Assembly (NCBI GenBank): GCA_937139435.1
Contig: CAKZPX010000056.1
Coordinates: forward strand, 1-9,461
Direction of reading: 5' to 3'
Length of the DNA stretch: 9,461 nt
Source: an uncultured bacterium
Lineage (GTDB): Bacteria; Hydrothermota; Tepidihabitantia; Tepidihabitantales; Tepidihabitantaceae
The position numbers and the translations under genes are program-made. Below, piece by piece: positions 5,541 to 9,461 of this stretch. Each line of letters begins with the position of its first letter. The first letter of the stretch is position 1. The notes below the pieces were generated by a model. The model saw nothing but the letters and a program-made list of their open reading frames with translations. It did not search any database and had not been told where the DNA came from.

Positions 5541-6827
5541 TTAACGAATTCGGAAACGGGGGGATTTACCGGAAGAAAACTGGCGGGCAAGCGCACGTGC
5601 CTGCTCAAATTCTTTAAGCAGGCGGTTGACATCGGTGACGGTTGTTCCGGAGCCATCAGCGATACGTCGGCGGCGGGAGCCGTTGATGATATCGGGGTTA
5701 CGGCGTTCTTCCGGGGTCATTGACTGGATTATTGCCTCAATTTTTACCAGTTCATCTTCATCCACGTCAACACTGGCGGCACCGGGAACCAGGGCAATTA
5801 GTTTAGAGAGCGAACCCATCTTTTTGACGGTTTTTATCTGGTTAAGAAAGTCTTCCAGGTCAAATTTGCCCTTGATGAATTTTTCTGCCAGCTGGCGCTG
5901 GTCTTCCACATTGGTTGATCCCTGAACCTTTTCCATCAGTGTTTTGATATCGCCCATCCCGAGAATTCGGGCAGCAATACGGTCAGGGTGAAACTCTTCC
6001 AGGTCTTCAAGTTTTTCTCCGGTAGAGATAAAGTAAACGGGCAGTCCAGTAACCTGACGGACCGAGAGGACAGCGCCGCCCCGGGCGTCACCATCCAGTT
6101 TAGTAAAACAGCAACCGGTAATAGTTAGGCGCTGATTGAATTCTGAAGCCTGGTTTACCGCATCCTGTCCGACCATGCCGTCCAGAACCAGGAAGGTGGT
6201 ATCGGGTTTAACTTTGTCTTCAATTAACTTTAATTCCTGCATTAATTCGTCGTCAATATGCAATCTGCCCGCAGTGTCCAGGATTAGGAGCTGGTTACCT
6301 TTTTCTCGGGCGTAATTCTGAGCTGCAAGGCAGCTGTTAAGGACATCTTTTGCTACCGGATAGAAGTCGCAATTGGCACGTCCCGCAACACTCTGGAGTT
6401 GTTGGGTGGCTGCGGGACGTTTTGGGTCACAGGCAACCAGCAGGGGACGTCGTTTCCGATACCGTAGGGCAAGTTTACCGGCAATGGTTGTCTTACCGGT
6501 TCCCTGTAACCCTACGAGACTGATAATTGCTGGTGTTTTCTTTAACTCGAATTTCGGTGTGGTGCCGCCGAGAATTTTGACCAGTTCTTCATATACGGTG
6601 TAGGTAATTAGTTCGCCCGGTTTGATACTACTGGCGATGTCTTGGTTTTTCAGGCGTGCCTCAACATTGCGGACAAATTGACCGACTACCCTGTAATTTA
6701 CATCCGCCTCCAGAAGAATGGTGCGGATTTCGCCCATGGTGCGTGTTATTTCGGCAGGGGTAAGTTTTCCCCGACCTAATAGTTTGCGCTGGAGTTCGGC
6801 AAGTTTCTGAGTCAGGATGTCAAACAT
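5541..6827 (-). CDS. ffh: Signal recognition particle GTPase Ffh (SRP54)
   Basis: Ffh binds hydrophobic signal sequences on ribosomes together with 4.5S RNA and hands them to FtsY at the membrane. The 428-residue protein has the N domain (about 1-90) and the G domain. The G domain shows P-loop GLQGTGKTT (106-114), DPKRPAA (134-140), DTAGR (184-188), TKLDGDARGG (242-251) and STGEK (268-272). The M domain starts near 295 and contains the RNA-binding helix GSRRRRIADGSG (383-394). All SRP54 hallmarks are present. K136 stands where Y, F or Q is more usual. The M domain has only four methionines (291, 298, 337, 370), and the final helix reads EFEQARALARQF where many homologues are methionine-rich. 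The start overlaps the end of rpe by 16 bases, with AAGG eight bases upstream as a modest ribosome binding site. It is the last gene of the minus-strand operon. Confidence 0.98.
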   Translation of the reverse strand: MFDILTQKLAELQRKLLGRGKLTPAEITRTMGEIRTILLEADVNYRVVGQFVRNVEARLKNQDIASSIKPGELITYTVYEELVKILGGTTPKFELKKTPAIISLVGLQGTGKTTIAGKLALRYRKRRPLLVACDPKRPAATQQLQSVAGRANCDFYPVAKDVLNSCLAAQNYAREKGNQLLILDTAGRLHIDDELMQELKLIEDKVKPDTTFLVLDGMVGQDAVNQASEFNQRLTITGCCFTKLDGDARGGAVLSVRQVTGLPVYFISTGEKLEDLEEFHPDRIAARILGMGDIKTLMEKVQGSTNVEDQRQLAEKFIKGKFDLEDFLNQIKTVKKMGSLSKLIALVPGAASVDVDEDELVKIEAIIQSMTPEERRNPDIINGSRRRRIADGSGTTVTDVNRLLKEFEQARALARQFSSGKSPRFRIR

Positions 6828-7462
6828 CGGAGTTGCCTTATGGTCTGTGCATAGTCAGGGCTTTTAAATATTGCGCTGCCAGCAATTAGAATATCAGCAC
6901 CCGCCTTGACGATGGAGTGACAATTTGCTGGCGAGACGCCGCCATCTACCGAGATAGTAAACGAACCGCCGGTTTCTTTTCTTAGTTCGCTAAGGAGGCG
7001 GATACGCTCCAGTGCCGTGGGTATAAACTGCTGTCCTCCAAACCCGGGATAGACACTCATGACCAGGACATTGTCGATAGTCTGGAGGTAAGGTTTTATC
7101 ATTTCTATCGGTGTGTCGGGGTTGAGTGACATTCCGGCTTCGCGTTCTGATGTTTTAATGATACTGATGCATCTTTCCGGGTCTTCTGCGGCTTCAACAT
7201 GAAAAATGATAAAATCAGCATGGGGGATAAATTTTTCTATAATATTCTCAGGTTTAATAACCATCAGATGGGCGTATACCGGCACAGTGACAATCTTCCG
7301 AAGAGATTTTGCTATCGGAACACCAAAACTTAAATTGGGGACAAATTGTCCGTCCATAATATCAAGATGGAGTGAGTCAATTCCGGCAGCAATTACCGCC
7401 CGAATTTCTTTTTCCAGATGAAGGAAATCACAATCAAGAATAGATGCTGAAACTTTTGTCAT
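6812..7462 (-). CDS. rpe: Ribulose-phosphate 3-epimerase
   Basis: Rpe interconverts ribulose 5-phosphate and xylulose 5-phosphate in the cytoplasmic pentose phosphate pathway. The 216-residue TIM barrel has the usual family length. Metal and catalytic residues are visible: H32 and D34 in LHLDIMDGQFVPNLSFG, H65 in AHLMV, and D173 in SVDGG. MSLNPDTP (111-118) and the VMSVYPGFGGQQF loop (134-146) are also typical. The phosphate-binding end is AGSAIF (194-199). The start ATG overlaps the PASTA gene's stop as ATGA, with no strong ribosome binding site, so translational coupling is likely. A 16-base overlap joins it to ffh. In Bacillus subtilis rpe also lies downstream of def, fmt and a PASTA-domain gene. 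Confidence 0.97.
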   Translation of the reverse strand: MTKVSASILDCDFLHLEKEIRAVIAAGIDSLHLDIMDGQFVPNLSFGVPIAKSLRKIVTVPVYAHLMVIKPENIIEKFIPHADFIIFHVEAAEDPERCISIIKTSEREAGMSLNPDTPIEMIKPYLQTIDNVLVMSVYPGFGGQQFIPTALERIRLLSELRKETGGSFTISVDGGVSPANCHSIVKAGADILIAGSAIFKSPDYAQTIRQLRCLTS

Positions 7463-8211
7463 CTTTTGGTAGCCGGATTAGAGTCAGTGGCAACGATTAA
7501 ACTTACGGTATCTCCGCTTATTACTGGCATGCCTTCTTCTGGATACTGAAAGAGGACAGTGCCAAGCGGTTCTGTACTTACCGCCGATTTTATCTGACCG
7601 AGAACCATTCCGTGGGAGGCAATTATTCCGCGGGCGGTTTCAATGTTAAGCCCAACAAGGTTAGGCATGGGGAATGTTCCGGTTTTGGTTGATACTGATA
7701 TAACAACCTCGGTCCCCTGTCGAACCTCGGTTCCTGCAGGGGGAAAGAGGGCGGCAACTCTGCCAGCCGGCACATTAGCACTTCTTATTGATTCAACACG
7801 GGCGATAACGAACCCGGCGCGTTCCAGCGCGGTAATTGCCTGGGGTAGCGGTAACCCTTCAAGGTTGGGGATTTTTACCACATTTGCCCCGGCGCTAATA
7901 TCCAGGTCAATTTCGCGTCCGACTTTGACTTTTCGTCCCGGTCGCGGATACTGGGCAACAACCCGTCCGATGGGAATATCCGGATGGGGAACTTTTCTAG
8001 CAGTACCAATTTTCAGACCCAGTGGTACAATGGTTTTCTCTGCATCTGCCTCGGTCATTCCAATAAGATTGGGTACGGCTACTTCATTGCCTTTATGCAC
8101 CAGTAGCGGCATCAAAAGGTTCAACGCCCAAAAAGCGAGGACGATTAACGAAAGAGTGATAAGAATCTTGACAAATGTCAGGAGAGGACGTTTGGACTTT
8201 TTACCCTTCAT
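7459..8211 (-). CDS. Membrane-anchored protein with three PASTA domains and no kinase domain
   Basis: This 250-residue protein has a basic cytoplasmic N-terminus (KGKKSKR), one transmembrane helix (about 10-37) and three tandem PASTA domains outside the membrane (about 43-107, 110-175 and 178-242). Each PASTA unit starts with VPNL, IPNL or MPNL, and each has the late proline-rich turn (YPRPG, FPPAG, YPEEG). PASTA domains occur in PrkC/PknB-type kinases and some penicillin-binding proteins, where they contact peptidoglycan or its fragments. Here the membrane anchor follows directly after the short N-terminus, so no kinase or transpeptidase is attached. The ATG at 8211 with AAGGAG upstream is preferred. 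A TTG at 8232 would add seven residues but lacks a binding site. It overlaps fmt by 11 bases and rpe by four. A wall-sensing or cell-division scaffold role is inferred from the domain only. Confidence 0.93.
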   Translation of the reverse strand: MKGKKSKRPLLTFVKILITLSLIVLAFWALNLLMPLLVHKGNEVAVPNLIGMTEADAEKTIVPLGLKIGTARKVPHPDIPIGRVVAQYPRPGRKVKVGREIDLDISAGANVVKIPNLEGLPLPQAITALERAGFVIARVESIRSANVPAGRVAALFPPAGTEVRQGTEVVISVSTKTGTFPMPNLVGLNIETARGIIASHGMVLGQIKSAVSTEPLGTVLFQYPEEGMPVISGDTVSLIVATDSNPATKR

Positions 8212-9139
8212 TTCCGAGCATTTCTCCTTCAAAAGGACGGTAGCCGTTACGAAAGTCCTTTCCGGACAATATCTTTTTACCGGCGGGCTTTAATTCCAGA
8301 ATTTCAAGCAGTCCGTTACCGGTAGCCACTACCATACCGGGTAATTCAGTGATGATTGTGCCCGGCGGGCAAGCAGGCTGATGGGTTTTTAATATTCGGG
8401 AGCGAAGTATAATCACCGGGGTTTTACGAAACGAAGTGACAGCCCCGGGTTCCGGAGAAAGGGCGCGGATGCGGTTGTGAATCTCCTCCCCGGGTTTTTG
8501 CCAGTCAATCAACCGGTCGGCAGATGTTATTTTAGGGGCTTTAGTTGCCAGTTTGTGGTTTTGGGATATGCGAACCGCATTGCCTTTTTCCAGCTGGGTT
8601 AGTGTTTTGTGCACCAGTTCAGCACCCAGTTGCGCCAGCCTTGATTCCAGTTCTCCTGCGGTTTCGTCAGGGTTCACACTGATTGATAGTTGATTGAGAA
8701 TGTCGCCCGAATCAACGCCAGGATCCATGGCGATTACCGTTAAACCTGATTCAGTACAGCCATCCATTAACTGTCGTGGGATTGGAGCAGCGCCGCGATA
8801 TTTAGGAAGGAGTGAGGGGTGGAGGTTGATAAATCCCAATCGGGGGATGTTCAGTAACGGTTCTTTAAGAATAATCCCGTATGCAACAAGGACACCACAA
8901 TCCGGTGCGTATTGACGCAGTGCTGCAACAAACTGCGAACTATTGGGGTTTTCCGGTGTGAAAACAGGGAGGTTAAGAGAGCGAGCAACAGTTGCTACCG
9001 GTGTCGGCGAAACTTTTCTGCCCCGTCCTTTGGGACGTGGGGGGATGGTTACCACCGAGATAATTTCATGACCCATTTTATGAAGTAATGTTAGTGTGGG
9101 AATGGCGAAGTTCGTTGTGCCAAAGAAGGCTATACGCAA
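8201..9139 (-). CDS. fmt: Methionyl-tRNA formyltransferase
   Basis: Fmt transfers a formyl group from 10-formyltetrahydrofolate to initiator Met-tRNA, allowing bacterial translation initiation. The 312-residue length is close to the 315 of E. coli. The catalytic triad is N105, H107 and D143, each one position before E. coli N106, H108 and D144. It sits in the motifs NLHPSLLPKYRGAAPI (105-120) and MDPGVDSGDIL (138-148). The N-terminus MRIAFFGTTNFAIPTL is typical of the family. The C-terminal tRNA-binding domain follows from about residue 205. The start is TTG at 9139, supported by GGAG eight bases upstream and by alignment with the family's usual beginning. No in-frame ATG lies nearby upstream. 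The gene overlaps the end of def by 10 bases, and def and fmt are commonly adjacent. Confidence 0.97.
   Translation of the reverse strand: MRIAFFGTTNFAIPTLTLLHKMGHEIISVVTIPPRPKGRGRKVSPTPVATVARSLNLPVFTPENPNSSQFVAALRQYAPDCGVLVAYGIILKEPLLNIPRLGFINLHPSLLPKYRGAAPIPRQLMDGCTESGLTVIAMDPGVDSGDILNQLSISVNPDETAGELESRLAQLGAELVHKTLTQLEKGNAVRISQNHKLATKAPKITSADRLIDWQKPGEEIHNRIRALSPEPGAVTSFRKTPVIILRSRILKTHQPACPPGTIITELPGMVVATGNGLLEILELKPAGKKILSGKDFRNGYRPFEGEMLGNEG
8224..8229 (-). promoter_or_regulatory. Ribosome binding site for the PASTA gene
   Basis: AAGGAG on the minus strand lies inside the end of fmt, 12 bases before the ATG at 8211. The spacing is a little long. It falls within the first codons of the alternative TTG start at 8232, which favours the ATG. 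Confidence 0.55.
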
Positions 9140-9461
9140 GCACGTCGCTCCAGTTCTTCCAGTTCCTTTAATCGCTGGGCAAGGAGTTTTCGGCGTAAAT
9201 CGCTGATGTGGTCAATAAAGAGGATACCATTGAGGTGGTCAATCTCATGGGCTATTGCCCGAGCGAGGAGCCTTGTTGCCTCCAATTCTATTGGTTTTCC
9301 TTCGTGGGTGATGCCCTTGATGATGACCATCTCCGGGCGAGGGACGATTTCGTAAATATCAGGAAGCGACAGACACCCTTCCTCTGCCTCAATTTTACCT
9401 GCGTTTTTTACTATCTGAGGGTTGACGATACAGAGCGGTGGTTGATCAACGTTGCCTGCTT
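9130..9461 (-). CDS. def: Peptide deformylase, N-terminus beyond window edge
   Basis: Peptide deformylase removes the N-formyl group from new proteins at the ribosome, using a metal ion. The frame is open from the window edge at 9461 to the TAG at 9130-9132, giving 109 complete visible residues. EGCLSLPD encodes the cysteine metal ligand (EGCLS motif) about 28 residues into the visible part. AHEIDHLNG supplies the two histidines and the catalytic glutamate (HExDH motif, about codons 71-75 of the visible part). The first family motif, GxGxAAxQ, must lie outside the window. An internal ATG at 9330 is not the start, because the essential EGCLS motif lies upstream of it. The C-terminus is a charged helix ending RRACV. 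Its last codons contain the ribosome binding site and TTG start of fmt, so the two enzymes of the formylation cycle are translated in tandem. Confidence 0.96.
   Translation of the reverse strand, partial: AGNVDQPPLCIVNPQIVKNAGKIEAEEGCLSLPDIYEIVPRPEMVIIKGITHEGKPIELEATRLLARAIAHEIDHLNGILFIDHISDLRRKLLAQRLKELEELERRACV
9148..9151 (-). promoter_or_regulatory. Ribosome binding site supporting the TTG start of fmt
   Basis: GGAG on the minus strand, inside the last codons of def, is followed by eight bases and then the TTG at 9139. This spacing decides for the unusual TTG start codon. Confidence 0.6.

Noticed and set aside
7643..8293. Long open frame of 216 codons on the plus strand opposite the PASTA gene
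   Set aside because: The sense strand encodes three clear PASTA domains. The opposite frame shows no domain, and its serine, threonine and arginine richness is typical of an antisense shadow.

Overview
The window reads as bacterial chromosome of medium GC content with very tight gene packing. Almost every neighbouring pair of genes on the same strand overlaps by 4 to 20 bases. I cannot name the organism. An outer-membrane-type beta-barrel segment on one protein suggests a two-membraned (diderm) cell. The amine/amino-acid dehydrogenase-type redox genes and a methionine-poor Ffh M domain are compatible with a deep-branching, perhaps thermophilic, anaerobic lineage. That placement is inference only.

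Layout, left to right. (1) Bases 1-714, minus strand: most of endonuclease IV (nfo), cut by the window edge. (2) Bases 715-1280: a 566-base divergent intergenic region. It has a promoter-like pair at each end and an unexplained, partly self-complementary middle. (3) Bases 1281-5419, plus strand: a four-gene overlapping operon. It encodes a two-cluster ferredoxin-like protein, a fusion of a beta-barrel-like N-terminus with signal peptide peptidase SppA, a small [2Fe-2S] BFD-like protein, and a DAO-family FAD oxidoreductase. The two iron-sulfur proteins and the flavoprotein look like three subunits of a proline-dehydrogenase/HcnABC/OoxAB-type dehydrogenase. The membrane protease sits unexpectedly between them. 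(4) Bases 5420-5540: a short convergent gap with weak hairpins. (5) Bases 5541-9461, minus strand, transcribed from right to left: def (partial), fmt, a membrane-anchored three-PASTA protein, rpe and ffh, all overlapping.

How the genes work together. In the minus-strand operon, fmt formylates initiator tRNA and def removes the formyl group from new proteins. ffh sends new membrane and secreted proteins to the translocon, rpe serves the pentose phosphate pathway, and the PASTA protein may touch the cell wall. The order def-fmt-(PASTA)-rpe resembles the Bacillus cluster def-fmt-rsmB-prpC-prkC-rsgA-rpe, with the PASTA kinase reduced to a kinase-less PASTA protein. The plus-strand operon probably oxidises a small amino acid or amine and passes electrons through the flavin and iron-sulfur clusters to an acceptor encoded elsewhere.

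No rRNA gene, convincing tRNA gene, CRISPR array, insertion sequence or phage gene is visible. The best candidates for something unusual are the beta-barrel/SppA fusion and its place inside a redox operon, the kinase-less PASTA protein at the prkC position, and the structured middle of the intergenic region.
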